Part shown: positions 51,969-60,736 of the stretch, in pieces
Layout: each line of letters starts with the position of its first letter
Position numbering within the stretch: the stretch's first letter is position 1
Assembly (NCBI RefSeq): GCF_035317345.1
Contig: NZ_JAYKTU010000011.1
Length of the DNA stretch: 64,000 nt
Strand: one strand, 5' to 3'
DNA from: Cellvibrio fontiphilus
GTDB taxonomy: Bacteria; Pseudomonadota; Gammaproteobacteria; Pseudomonadales; Cellvibrionaceae
Position numbers and translations under genes: made by a program
The notes under the pieces: model-generated
The model's input: only the letters and a program-made list of their open reading frames with translations
Told to the model about the DNA's origin: nothing
Database searches by the model: none

Positions 51969-52859
51969 ATGATGTTCCCCTTTCGGCGCCTGCAAACCTG
52001 CTGCCTGTTGCTTGCCCTGTTGTTTGCTGGGCCAAGTCTTGCCCTGCAAACCGCCCCTATCGCCGTACTACCCGATATTCATAATGACTACCAACGCTTT
52101 CTCGCCGACCGCGATGTGAAGACGGTGACTTATTACGGAGGTGCCTACGCCCGCCGCGATGTCATTGAATTGGTATTGATGCTGCAGGCTTTATCACTGG
52201 GTGGATTTAGCCATCCAATCCAGTTTGTTGATGAAGAAAATTACTTTCGCAGTATCCGCAATGTGATTGACGGTAAAACCCTGAGTATTGGCGGCACCGT
52301 CTGGTATCAGGACCTGATCAACCAACAGAACCAACTGCACATTTCTGCGCCCATTGTGAAGGAGGGGCAGTTTGTAGTTGGGCTTTATACTTCGCCAAAA
52401 AATCAACGTGCCCTCGCCAGCAAAACTCTGGCGCAGCTAACCCAACTTAAAGTAGCAACCAGTCGCCAGTGGAAACCCGATCTGAATACCCTGCAACAAA
52501 TGGGTTTTGACAAAATTATGTTCACGCCCAATTGGGTGAACATAGCGCGCATGCTGAATGCAGGACGGGTTGACCTGAGCCTATCGCCCGTTGCCAACAC
52601 CCCCACCAAAGAGATTAATGTGGATGGCATAAAATTAATCCCGATTGAGGGAATTAAAATTGCCATCAGTGGCAGCCGCCACTGGCCGGTGAGTAAAAAA
52701 CACACCTTGGCCGATGAATTTTATCGAGCCTTGAGTTTGGGGATTGAACAATTGCGAGCAAATGGCACGATTGAGCGCGCCTACCGTGAGTGCGGATTTT
52801 TTCATCCTGAACTTGAAGAATGGACGTTGCTTAACCCCACGCCAAAATCCCAGCCATAA
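51969..52859 (+). CDS. Periplasmic substrate-binding-like protein
   Basis: Exported protein of 296 residues from this start, with a signal peptide (CCLLLALLFAGPSLA) and a bilobed type II binding-protein-like domain: DIHNDYQRFLADRD, YGGAYARRDVIELVLML, LHISAPIVKEGQFVVGLYT, VDLSLSPVAN and AYRECGFFHPELEEW. It resembles in character the binding-like gene at 42127 but has no kinase or permease beside it. Ligand unknown. A strong terminator follows directly. Confidence 0.72.
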   Translation: MMFPFRRLQTCCLLLALLFAGPSLALQTAPIAVLPDIHNDYQRFLADRDVKTVTYYGGAYARRDVIELVLMLQALSLGGFSHPIQFVDEENYFRSIRNVIDGKTLSIGGTVWYQDLINQQNQLHISAPIVKEGQFVVGLYTSPKNQRALASKTLAQLTQLKVATSRQWKPDLNTLQQMGFDKIMFTPNWVNIARMLNAGRVDLSLSPVANTPTKEINVDGIKLIPIEGIKIAISGSRHWPVSKKHTLADEFYRALSLGIEQLRANGTIERAYRECGFFHPELEEWTLLNPTPKSQP

Positions 52860-52860
52860 A

Positions 52861-52890
52861 AAAAGCGATCCATCGCTGGATCGCCTTTTG
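52861..52890 (+). terminator. Terminator after the binding-protein gene
   Basis: Arms gcgatcca (52865-52872) and tggatcgc (52877-52884) enclose a TCGC tetraloop; A-rich before and CTTTT after, two nt from the stop codon. Confidence 0.75.
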
Positions 52891-52927
52891 GTAGCCCGGG
52901 CATAACGCCCCGAGCTGCTGTGAAATA

Positions 52928-53341
52928 TTACTTTTGCTGTTGTTTTAATAAATCGCGAATTTCTGTTAACAGTAATTCTTCTTTGCTCGGCACTGGCTCA
53001 GCCGGCGCTTCAGGAGCGGGTTCATCTTTGCGCTTAAGGCGATTCATACCTTTAATCACCATAAAGATCGCAAAGGCAACGATGGTGAAATCCAGTACAG
53101 TTTGGATAAATTTACCGTAAGCGATAAGCACCGGCTCTTTCCCTTCAATCAACGCCGGCAGAGTAACGGCCAAATCACTAAAATCCACACCGCCAATCAA
53201 CCAGCCAATCGGCGGCATAAACACATCGCTCACCAATGAGCTGACAATCTTGCCAAACGCGGCGCCGATAATAATACCCACCGCCATGTCCACCACGTTG
53301 CCACGCATGGCAAATTCTCTGAACTCTTTTGCAAAACTCAT
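52928..53341 (-). CDS. mscL: Large-conductance mechanosensitive channel
   Basis: Membrane-tension-gated pore that protects against hypo-osmotic shock. The 137 residues match the family: FREFAMRGNVVDMAVGIIIGAAFGKIVSSL (amphipathic helix and first membrane helix), the periplasmic loop with PPIGWLIGGVDFSDL, the second helix (LDFTIVAFAIFMVIKGMNRL) and a charged C-terminal helix (KEELLLTEIRDLLK). AAAGGAG precedes the ATG. Confidence 0.96.
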   Translation of the reverse strand: MSFAKEFREFAMRGNVVDMAVGIIIGAAFGKIVSSLVSDVFMPPIGWLIGGVDFSDLAVTLPALIEGKEPVLIAYGKFIQTVLDFTIVAFAIFMVIKGMNRLKRKDEPAPEAPAEPVPSKEELLLTEIRDLLKQQQK

Positions 53342-53431
53342 TTAAATTCTCCTTTCAATTTTTAAGTAATAGCCGCATCGCAAACCACGTGGAACTTATA
53401 GCGCATAACCCGAGCAAAACCAAGGCGAGGA

Positions 53432-53623
53432 TTATTCATCGTCACGCCGGGCATAAACCTCGGGCAACCCTTCATCGTCCATAACGACATGAAGTGAGAT
53501 AGGCCTACAACAAACCTGACAGTCTTCAATATAGCTTTGTTCATCCACCGAGCAATCAACCAAAACACTGATAGGCTCACCACAATAAGGGCAATCGAGA
53601 AAACACTCTTCTTGCAAGCTCAT
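53432..53623 (-). CDS. CPXCG-motif cysteine-rich protein
   Basis: A 63-residue protein with paired cysteines (CPYCGEP and CQVCCRPI), typical of the small CPXCG cysteine-rich family in gammaproteobacteria, likely binding zinc. The acidic C terminus is also usual. GAGG precedes the ATG at 53623. Function unknown. Confidence 0.85.
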   Translation of the reverse strand: MSLQEECFLDCPYCGEPISVLVDCSVDEQSYIEDCQVCCRPISLHVVMDDEGLPEVYARRDDE

Positions 53624-53660
53624 AAACTGCCTCACTGGTTAACAACATGGCTGTGATGAA

Positions 53661-55142
53661 TTAATACGCAGTGGGTAAATCTATGCCCAATTCGTCCCAA
53701 ATTTCGTCAATACGTGTTTTTACTGCTTGCTCCATAACGATAGGCGTACCCCACTCGCGCGTGGTTTCACCGGGCCATTTGTTAGTTGCATCAAAACCGA
53801 TTTTGGACCCCAGGCCTGACACTGGCGAAGCAAAATCCAGATAGTCGATAGGAGTATTTTCAATCATCACCGTATCGCGCGCTGGATCCATGCGCGTCGT
53901 CATGGCCCAGATCACATCATTCCAATCGCGTGCATTTACATCCTCGTCAGTGACAATCACAAACTTGGTATACATAAACTGCCGCAAAAAACTCCACACT
54001 CCCATCATCACCCGCTTGGCGTGACCGGGATATTGTTTTTTCATTGTGACCACCGCCATGCGGTAAGAGCAGCCTTCGGGCGGCAAATAAAAGTCCACAA
54101 TTTCCGGAAATTGTTTTTGCAAAATCGGTACAAAGACTTCATTCAAAGCCACGCCAAGAATTGCTGGTTCATCCGGCGGACGCCCCGTGTAGGTGCTGTG
54201 ATAAATTGGATCGCGACGATGGGTAATGCGCTCAATAGTGAAGACCGGAAAGTTATCCACTTCATTGTAATAACCCGTGTGATCGCCAAACGGCCCCTCG
54301 GGCGCCAGATCATTCGGCGCTATGTAACCTTCCAGAATAATTTCAGCGGAGGCAGGCACCTGTAAATCATTGCCAATGCATTTCACCACTTCGGTTTTAT
54401 CGCCACGCAATAAACCGGCAAAACCATATTCGGAAAGCGTATCCGGGACGGGTGTTACCGCACCAAGGATCGTTGCAGGGTCAGCGCCGAGCGCAACTGC
54501 TACGGGATAATTTTTGCCGGGGTTTTGGATTTGGAATTCGCGAAAATCCAACGCGCCGCCGCGATGGGAAAGCCAGCGCATAATCAACCGGTTTTTACCA
54601 ATTTTTTGCATGCGATAAATACCCAAATTCTGCCGCTCCTTATGTGGCCCGCGGGTAACCACTAATGGCCAGGTCATTAGCGGCCCCGCATCTCCCGGCC
54701 AGCAGGTTTGGATGGGCAGTAAATCCAAATTCACCGCATCACCTTCCAACACGACCTCCTGACACTGCGCCTTGCCCAGTACCTTGGGCGCCAGATTTAA
54801 AACCTGTTTAAACAGCGGCAATTTCTCCCAGGCATCTTTAAAACCTTTGGGCGGCTCTGGCTCTTTTAAAAACGCAAGCAATTTGCCCACTTCGCGCAGC
54901 GCACTGACCGACTCCTGCCCCATACCCAAGGCGACTCGCTCGGGCGTACCAAATAAATTCGCGAGCACAGGAACGGAATAACCTTTAGGATTTTCAAACA
55001 ATAATGCAGGGCCACCGGCGCGCAAGGTGCGGTCGCATATTTCAGTCATTTCAAGATTAGGGTCGATTTCTTGCTTGATGCGTTTTAATAAACCGCGCGC
55101 CTCCAGCAAATCAATGAAATCCCTTAGGTCTTTGTATTTCAT
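53661..55142 (-). CDS. ubiD: 4-hydroxy-3-polyprenylbenzoate decarboxylase
   Basis: Prenyl-FMN-dependent decarboxylase of ubiquinone synthesis, cytosolic or membrane-associated. The 493-residue protein has the family stretches MKYKDLRDFIDLLEARG, YRMQKIGKNRLIMRW, PEGPFGDHTGYYNEVD (metal and cofactor site with the catalytic Glu) and VIVTDEDVNARDW. The cofactor-making partner ubiX is not in the window. It follows rho on the minus strand after 265 nt containing two kinds of intergenic repeat. Confidence 0.96.
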   Translation of the reverse strand: MKYKDLRDFIDLLEARGLLKRIKQEIDPNLEMTEICDRTLRAGGPALLFENPKGYSVPVLANLFGTPERVALGMGQESVSALREVGKLLAFLKEPEPPKGFKDAWEKLPLFKQVLNLAPKVLGKAQCQEVVLEGDAVNLDLLPIQTCWPGDAGPLMTWPLVVTRGPHKERQNLGIYRMQKIGKNRLIMRWLSHRGGALDFREFQIQNPGKNYPVAVALGADPATILGAVTPVPDTLSEYGFAGLLRGDKTEVVKCIGNDLQVPASAEIILEGYIAPNDLAPEGPFGDHTGYYNEVDNFPVFTIERITHRRDPIYHSTYTGRPPDEPAILGVALNEVFVPILQKQFPEIVDFYLPPEGCSYRMAVVTMKKQYPGHAKRVMMGVWSFLRQFMYTKFVIVTDEDVNARDWNDVIWAMTTRMDPARDTVMIENTPIDYLDFASPVSGLGSKIGFDATNKWPGETTREWGTPIVMEQAVKTRIDEIWDELGIDLPTAY

Positions 55143-55291
55143 ATTCTTAACAACCCGAGTCAGCCAACGTTAAAAAAGCGAAGCTATAAAAATGACAAAA
55201 ACTAAAAAATGAAAGCAAAAATAAATTTAAAAGAGGAAAACTATAAAAAAGAAAAACCCGCATGAAACACAGTGAATGCGGGATTACATTT

Positions 55292-55322
55292 CCCGCATTA
55301 CGCTGCGCTCCATACGGGCTAC
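55292..55322 (-). repeat. REP-like element, copy C
   Basis: A 31-nt unit of the same family and orientation as copy B in the hslV-hslU gap, differing at only a few positions, in the rho-ubiD intergenic region. A preceding aatgcggga/tcccgcatt stem (55274-55299) could pair with it alternatively. Confidence 0.7.
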
Positions 55323-55329
55323 AAGTTTA

Positions 55330-55402
55330 CCCCACCCTAACCCTCCGCTTGACAGGGGAGGGAATTTCTCCTCCCCATTAAAAAGGGGGAGGTCGGGAGG
55401 GG
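55330..55402. repeat. C/G-rich 73-nt palindromic intergenic repeat
   Basis: Begins ccccaccctaaccctccg and ends ggtcgggagggg; the two ends and the inner ctcctcccc/gggggagg parts can fold into a long interrupted hairpin. Elements of this form are dispersed in the intergenic regions of many bacteria. It ends 5 nt before the rho stop codon, so rho transcripts carry it in their 3' end, where it may serve as a terminator-like structure. Confidence 0.7.
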
Positions 55403-55407
55403 ATGTT

Positions 55408-56667
55408 TTATTTGCGTTTCATCGACATAAAGAATTCGTCGTTGGTTTTGAAATCTTTTAATTTATCGAGCAAAAATTCTGTTGCTGCTACATCTTCCAT
55501 ATCGTTCAACAAGCGACGCAAAATCCAGGCGCGCTGCAGCTCATCTTCTTTCATCAACAAATCTTCGCGGCGAGTACCGGAGCGACGCACGTTGATTGCA
55601 GGGTAAATACGCTTTTCGGCAATTTTGCGATCAAGATGCAATTCCAGGTTACCTGTACCTTTAAATTCTTCGTAAATTACTTCGTCCATTTTTGAGCCGG
55701 TATCTACCAGCGCGGTGGCGATAATACTCAAACTGCCACCTTCCTCGATATTACGTGCCGCACCAAAGAAACGCTTGGGGCGCTCAAGGGCATGGGCATC
55801 CACACCACCGGTTAATACTTTTCCAGATGAGGGTATTACAGTGTTGTAGGCGCGCGCCAAACGGGTAATAGAGTCAAGCAAAATAACCACATCTTTTTTG
55901 TGCTCAACCAAACGTTTGGCTTTTTCAATCACCATGTCAGCCACTTGCACGTGACGCGCTGGTGGCTCGTCAAAAGTAGAAGCAACCACCTCGCCGCGCA
56001 CTGAGCGCTGCATTTCGGTCACTTCTTCGGGGCGCTCATCGATCAGCAATACAATCAAATGACATTCGGGATTATTGCGCGTAATCGCCTGCGCAATATT
56101 TTGCATCATGATGGTTTTACCCGCCTTGGGAGGCGCCACAATCAAACCACGCTGGCCTTTACCGATGGGCGCAATCAAATCGATGATACGGCCAGTGAGG
56201 TCTTCGGTAGAACCGTTACCGGCTTCGAGGGGCAAGCGAACATTGGGGAATAGCGGGGTGAGGTTTTCAAACAGAATTTTATTGCGGGAGTTTTCGGGTT
56301 TATCAAAGTTAATATCGTTAACTTTCAACAGGGCAAAATAACGTTCACCTTCTTTAGGGGGGCGAATTTTGCCGGAGATAGTATCGCCAGTGCGTAAGTT
56401 AAAGCGACGAATCTGACTGGGCGAAACATAAATATCATCGGGACCCGCCAGGTAAGAGCTATCGGCGGAACGCAAGAAACCAAAACCATCCACCAAAATT
56501 TCCAAAACACCATCACCGTAAATATCCTCGCCGCCTTTGGCATGACGCTTGAGGATATTAAAAATAATGTCCTGTTTGCGCGAGCGGGCGATATTTTCCA
56601 GCCCCATTCCATGAGCGATATCAATTAATTCTTCAATCGGTTTCTTTTTAAGATCGGTTAAGTTCAT
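55408..56667 (-). CDS. rho: Transcription termination factor Rho
   Basis: Hexameric RNA-dependent ATPase ending untranslated transcripts. From MNLTDLKKKPIEEL the protein has exactly 419 residues, the length of E. coli Rho. The RNA-binding cold-shock fold (GFGFLRSADSSYLAGPDDIYV), Walker A PPKAGKT, Walker B VVILLDSITRLARA, the Q-loop and the R-loop region (GGVDAHALERPKRFFG) are present. A longer in-frame extension upstream has no family match. The 415-nt gap between trxA and rho probably carries an autoregulatory leader, as in other species. Confidence 0.97.
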   Translation of the reverse strand: MNLTDLKKKPIEELIDIAHGMGLENIARSRKQDIIFNILKRHAKGGEDIYGDGVLEILVDGFGFLRSADSSYLAGPDDIYVSPSQIRRFNLRTGDTISGKIRPPKEGERYFALLKVNDINFDKPENSRNKILFENLTPLFPNVRLPLEAGNGSTEDLTGRIIDLIAPIGKGQRGLIVAPPKAGKTIMMQNIAQAITRNNPECHLIVLLIDERPEEVTEMQRSVRGEVVASTFDEPPARHVQVADMVIEKAKRLVEHKKDVVILLDSITRLARAYNTVIPSSGKVLTGGVDAHALERPKRFFGAARNIEEGGSLSIIATALVDTGSKMDEVIYEEFKGTGNLELHLDRKIAEKRIYPAINVRRSGTRREDLLMKEDELQRAWILRRLLNDMEDVAATEFLLDKLKDFKTNDEFFMSMKRK

Positions 56668-57082
56668 AGGAAAGACTTTATAGATGGATGTAGGTTTATT
56701 GCAGGGAATCGCCAAAGCGATGCTGGTTAGAATGTTGAAACGCGTTATAGAAATTTAAAACAGGTAGAAAGTTCATACTCATTATGCCGTTTGGCTTGCG
56801 ATGGAATCGGGCAATGTGCAGCGGATAATCAATTAGCCAGTCAGACTATGATGGGCGTGAAGAAGCCCGATCATTTTTTGTTAGTAGATAACTGGTCGGT
56901 TGAGTTATTCGCGTTTCAGATACCGGGGCAAGGACAACAGCAGGGAATTTAGAGTTTGTTTGCTATTTAACAGAACCGGGAAGGGGATTCACTCAGCAAC
57001 AAACATTGGATGCTTGGAGTATAGCCACAAAAATCTCCAAGTGCAAAAACAAATTGGGCCATCGAGTGATGGCCCAGCGTAC
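56668..57082. other. rho leader region between trxA and rho
   Basis: About 415 nt with no convincing gene. It contains the trxA terminator at its right end and presumably the rho promoter and leader; in E. coli rho is autoregulated by termination in its leader. No clear promoter motif was found. Confidence 0.35.
57045..57076 (-). terminator. trxA terminator
   Basis: On the minus strand a perfect 9-bp stem (57068-57076 with 57055-57063, ACTC loop) is followed by AATTTGTTTTTG, 7 nt after the trxA stop. Confidence 0.8.
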
Positions 57083-57412
57083 TTAGAGTGAGGAATTGAT
57101 AAAGTCGACCAACTGCGGCTTGCTCAATGCACCCACTTTGGTTGCATGGGCTGCGCCGTTTTTGAAAATGATCAACGTCGGAATGCCGCGGATACCGAAC
57201 TTCGCCGGCGTGTCTTTATTGGCATCAACATCCATTTTGGCAATTTTGATTTTACCTTCAAATTGCTCTGCCAAATCATCGAGGATTGGCGCAATCATTT
57301 TACATGGTCCGCACCAGGCAGCCCAGAAATCCACCAACACCGGCAAATCTGCAGTTAACACATCCTGCTCAAAGCTGGCATCACTTACATGAACAATTGC
57401 ATCGCTACCCAT
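57083..57412 (-). CDS. trxA: Thioredoxin 1
   Basis: Small cytosolic disulfide reductase. The 109 residues have the active site WCGPCK at 33-38, the buried Asp in LVDFWA, the cis-proline in GIRGIPTL and the ending QLVDFINSSL. GGAG precedes the ATG. trxA-rho adjacency in the same direction is the standard gammaproteobacterial arrangement. Confidence 0.97.
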   Translation of the reverse strand: MGSDAIVHVSDASFEQDVLTADLPVLVDFWAAWCGPCKMIAPILDDLAEQFEGKIKIAKMDVDANKDTPAKFGIRGIPTLIIFKNGAAHATKVGALSKPQLVDFINSSL

Positions 57413-57518
57413 AAATCACTCCAAAACTATCGGTTAACTGGTACCGGGCGAACCCAATGAATGGGCCTCATAATAAGGACTGACCTCTGGACAGGCAAGG
57501 AGAAAAAACCAATCAACG

Positions 57519-59942
57519 CTATAGGGGAGCACTATGCGGAGGCGACATCAAACCTGCTGCCTCAAACGCAGCATAAAGGGTATCCAGGGTAATGGGTTTG
57601 GAAAGGTAATAATTCATTCCGCTGGCAAATACCGCCTCCCGATGCTCCTGCAATGCATGCGCTGTCAGGGCAATGATAGGAATCGGGATTAAACCCTCCC
57701 GCCGCTCGTAGTCACGAATGCTGCGAGTTGCTTCAAAGCCGTCCATTTCCGGCATTTCACAATCCATCAAAACCAAATCGAAACGCTGATCAGCATCCTG
57801 CACCGCATCGCATGCCTCTGCGCCATTTTCAGCAAATACCGGCATTATCCCAAGCTTACCCAGCAACCCTTTGATCACCATCCGGTTGACCGGATTATCC
57901 TCCGCGACCAGCACCCGCAAATGGGAGAATTTGCCCAAATCCTGCTGCTTGCGCTCAACCGGCAACTCGGGAGCCGCTTCGTGACCAGACAAGGCAATCA
58001 GTTCGCGTCGCAACAATTTCATAGAGATGGGCTTGCGCACAATAGAGTGCACAGCCAGCCGGCGCAATTGCGCCTGGTCATGGTAAACATCGCCCGAGCT
58101 AAACATAAACAATGACAGATCGACAAACTCCGGGCTATCGCGCAGCCACTGCGCAAACTCCAAACCGCTGGCATCGGGTAGCGCGTAATCGACACCGACA
58201 AAATCAAATGGCTCGCCAGAATGCATGGCATGTTTCAGTTGTGCCAGCGCTGCTTTTGCAGAGCGCACTGTCTCTACATTGACTCCCCATTCGCGACAGC
58301 AGCGGCTGATAAATTCGGCGAGCATGACCCCACCCTCAACCAACAACAATTTTTTGTTACGCAACAAATGCCCGCTCTGTTCATGGGAATCGCCTGTGAG
58401 ATCACACACCGATTCCCTGGTCAGCCTGACGGTAAACCAGAATGTCGAGCCGCGGCCTTTTTCACTTTCCACACCGATTTTCCCACCCATGAGTTCGGCG
58501 AGACTTTTACAAATTGCCAACCCCAATCCTGTGCCGCCATATTTGCGCGTTGTAGATGCATCAGCCTGATTGAACGAGTCAAATAGATTGCCAGCGCTTG
58601 CCATGTCGATACCTATGCCGCTGTCCTGCACAGCAAAATGCAATTCAATCTGATCCTTATCTAACTGCTGGAGCACACTCACCTGCAGGGAAATAAAACC
58701 CTCACTGGTAAATTTAAAGGCATTGCCCAAGAGATTAATAATAATTTGTCGCAAGCGCGTAGGGTCGCCGCGCAGCCACTGGGGAACACCAGGCAAAAGA
58801 CCACCAAAAAGTTCGATTTGTCGCTTATTCGCCGTTGCACCAAATAACTGGATACAATTTTCTACCAGCTCATCCAACTCAAATGTTGTCTCTTCCAACT
58901 CCATTTTTCCCGCTTCAATTTTGGAGTAGTCGAGGATGTCATTAATGATGGTCAACAGGGTTTCACCCGAGCGATGAATAACGTCGATGTAATGCTTCTG
59001 GTTTTCATCCAAGGGCGTATCGCGCAGCATCTCCAGCATGCCGATAACACCATTCATGGGCGTGCGGATTTCATGGCTCATGGTTGCAAGGAATTGGCTT
59101 TTGGCGCGACTGGCATCTTCCGCTGCATTTTTTTGTCGCCGGGTTTCCAGCTTTTCTTCTTTTTCTGTCAGCAGTGCGATTTCAATCGCATGGCGCTGCT
59201 CAATATCATCGAGCAGGGTTTCACGCATGTGATTGATAGCACTAACCACATTATCTAATTCATCCGGTGCTGAATTAACCTTCAAGCGTTTTAGCTTGAG
59301 CGGTTTGGTGAGCGTTTCCAAATTGAGATTGCGCGCGTAATTCGCAACTGCTTTCATGTGGCGAGTCAACAGAGTGTGTACCAGCCACACAATAAATAGC
59401 GCAATCACCAACGTTTTAGTGCCCTGCACCAAAGCGATAAAAATAGCGCGCTGCCAAAGTTTTTCGTAAATACTATTCAAGCTGGCAGTAACGGTAAGTA
59501 CACCAAGCTGCTGCTGCGGAGTACTGGCGTCTTCGTAAATAAGCGGATAACTACGCACCAAAAATTGACTACGCTTGGTTTCCAATTCCTTGGGATCATA
59601 CATATTATTGGTGGCAACCAGCGTCTGTTCGGTGTTATTCCAATCGTGCCAAATGACCTGTACCTGCACTACATCATCCACCGCCAGAACACTGTGGATC
59701 TGAATATTCAACTGCTCCTGGTCAAAACCCCAGAGGCTTTTGGTAATACTGGCGAGGGTGCTGATACGCACCTGATCGATGCGTTTTTCAAGTGCGGCTA
59801 TGTCGTCGTTAAAGTTGCTGTGCAACTGCAGCAACACGGCGACCAACGTGATAATTGAACTGCTGATAATAATGAGCCCAAGCAGCCTTGCGGCTATTGG
59901 GTTTTCGCGCATGTAGCGTCTTATACCAGGCATGTCACTCAT
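57519..59942 (-). CDS. Hybrid sensor histidine kinase with two receiver domains
   Basis: Membrane kinase of 807 residues from MSDMPGIRRY. Two transmembrane helices (about 20-40 and 165-190) enclose a periplasmic sensor with KSLWGFDQEQLNIQI. A HAMP domain, a HisKA domain with His290 in SHEIRTPMNG and an HATPase (NLLGNAFKFTSEG, DSGIGID, GGTGLGLAICKSLAE) follow. The first receiver is degenerate in its acidic pocket (LLVEGG instead of a DD pair) though Asp remains in VGVDYALP; the second is complete (VAEDNPVN, VLMDCEMPEMDG, SKPIT). No HPt domain is present, so a separate HPt protein is needed. BarA/TorS-like architecture; signal unknown. Confidence 0.88.
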   Translation of the reverse strand: MSDMPGIRRYMRENPIAARLLGLIIISSSIITLVAVLLQLHSNFNDDIAALEKRIDQVRISTLASITKSLWGFDQEQLNIQIHSVLAVDDVVQVQVIWHDWNNTEQTLVATNNMYDPKELETKRSQFLVRSYPLIYEDASTPQQQLGVLTVTASLNSIYEKLWQRAIFIALVQGTKTLVIALFIVWLVHTLLTRHMKAVANYARNLNLETLTKPLKLKRLKVNSAPDELDNVVSAINHMRETLLDDIEQRHAIEIALLTEKEEKLETRRQKNAAEDASRAKSQFLATMSHEIRTPMNGVIGMLEMLRDTPLDENQKHYIDVIHRSGETLLTIINDILDYSKIEAGKMELEETTFELDELVENCIQLFGATANKRQIELFGGLLPGVPQWLRGDPTRLRQIIINLLGNAFKFTSEGFISLQVSVLQQLDKDQIELHFAVQDSGIGIDMASAGNLFDSFNQADASTTRKYGGTGLGLAICKSLAELMGGKIGVESEKGRGSTFWFTVRLTRESVCDLTGDSHEQSGHLLRNKKLLLVEGGVMLAEFISRCCREWGVNVETVRSAKAALAQLKHAMHSGEPFDFVGVDYALPDASGLEFAQWLRDSPEFVDLSLFMFSSGDVYHDQAQLRRLAVHSIVRKPISMKLLRRELIALSGHEAAPELPVERKQQDLGKFSHLRVLVAEDNPVNRMVIKGLLGKLGIMPVFAENGAEACDAVQDADQRFDLVLMDCEMPEMDGFEATRSIRDYERREGLIPIPIIALTAHALQEHREAVFASGMNYYLSKPITLDTLYAAFEAAGLMSPPHSAPL

Positions 59943-60106
59943 CGCATCTACAGTAAAATGGGCAATGCTTGGAGTGTAGCACCTAACATTGTCAGGCAAT
60001 CAATTGTCGAGCAACCAAGTCGGGGATGAGTGAGCCTTCCACTCACTAACTCGCCCTCCTATCTGGCTCACTCCCTCATAAAATACCTGGGTAGACTACA
60101 GGCAGA

Positions 60107-60409
60107 CTAATGCGCATAGCCGGACTGCAAATGCACCAACACACCTTCTGCCTGTACGCTAAAAGCGACACGTGAGCCCCCCTCCGGTAATGCTGCACCA
60201 AGCGCTTGTGCATAAAAACGCAGACCGGAGGGGCCAGTCCTGCCCGCCGACAACCACTGTCCATAGAGTTCAGCAAGGCGCCCCCGATCCACTGCATCAC
60301 CAAGATGGGAAAACTCCAAATAGAGTTGATCAAGCTGTAGGATAACGCGCCGGACAACTGGTAAAAGCGTAGGCTGATTGACTGCCTGATGGATACTTGG
60401 GCTTGGCAT
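60107..60409 (-). CDS. Hypothetical protein
   Basis: A 100-residue protein of unknown function: a helical N-terminal half (PVVRRVILQLDQLYLEFSHL, GRLAELYGQWLSAG) and a beta-like C-terminal half. AGGAG lies 7 nt before the ATG, so it is likely translated. It is divergent from opgG. An overlapping frame at 60076-60357 was judged a shadow. Confidence 0.6.
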   Translation of the reverse strand: MPSPSIHQAVNQPTLLPVVRRVILQLDQLYLEFSHLGDAVDRGRLAELYGQWLSAGRTGPSGLRFYAQALGAALPEGGSRVAFSVQAEGVLVHLQSGYAH

Positions 60410-60736
60410 AAACTTACTCCTGTTTAAGACGCTCCCCCTTCTGTTGAGTTAAGCCGACATAGCACCGGGCGCAAAGACTAATTAGTCATAACAAGAAGCG
60501 TTGAAAAGCCAAGTCTCAAACCCACTTATTGCCGCAAGGACAACTATAAAAAAACTTTCCCATGCTCAGGAACAGCCGCTATTTTTAGCACCGGATGGTT
60601 TACAATGCTTCACCTTTAATAACCTTTCATATCATTGAAAAATGGCGATAGATTTTTACCAGATTCAAGCCATTACCCGTTCCGGGCAGATTCACTTTCA
60701 CAACCCATCTCAATTATCCAAGGCGGAGTAAACTGG
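60410..60736. other. Intergenic region upstream of opgG
   Basis: About 330 nt between divergent genes. A TACAAT at 60601-60606 is a possible -10 box for opgGH, with no good -35. Nothing else was recognised. Confidence 0.3.

Noticed and set aside
55276..55461. A 61-residue plus-strand frame with Pro/Gly-rich middle
   Set aside because: Translation of two palindromic repeats running into antisense of rho; not a gene.
60076..60357. A 93-residue minus-strand frame
   Set aside because: Overlaps the better-supported 60107-60409 frame, which has AGGAG before its start.
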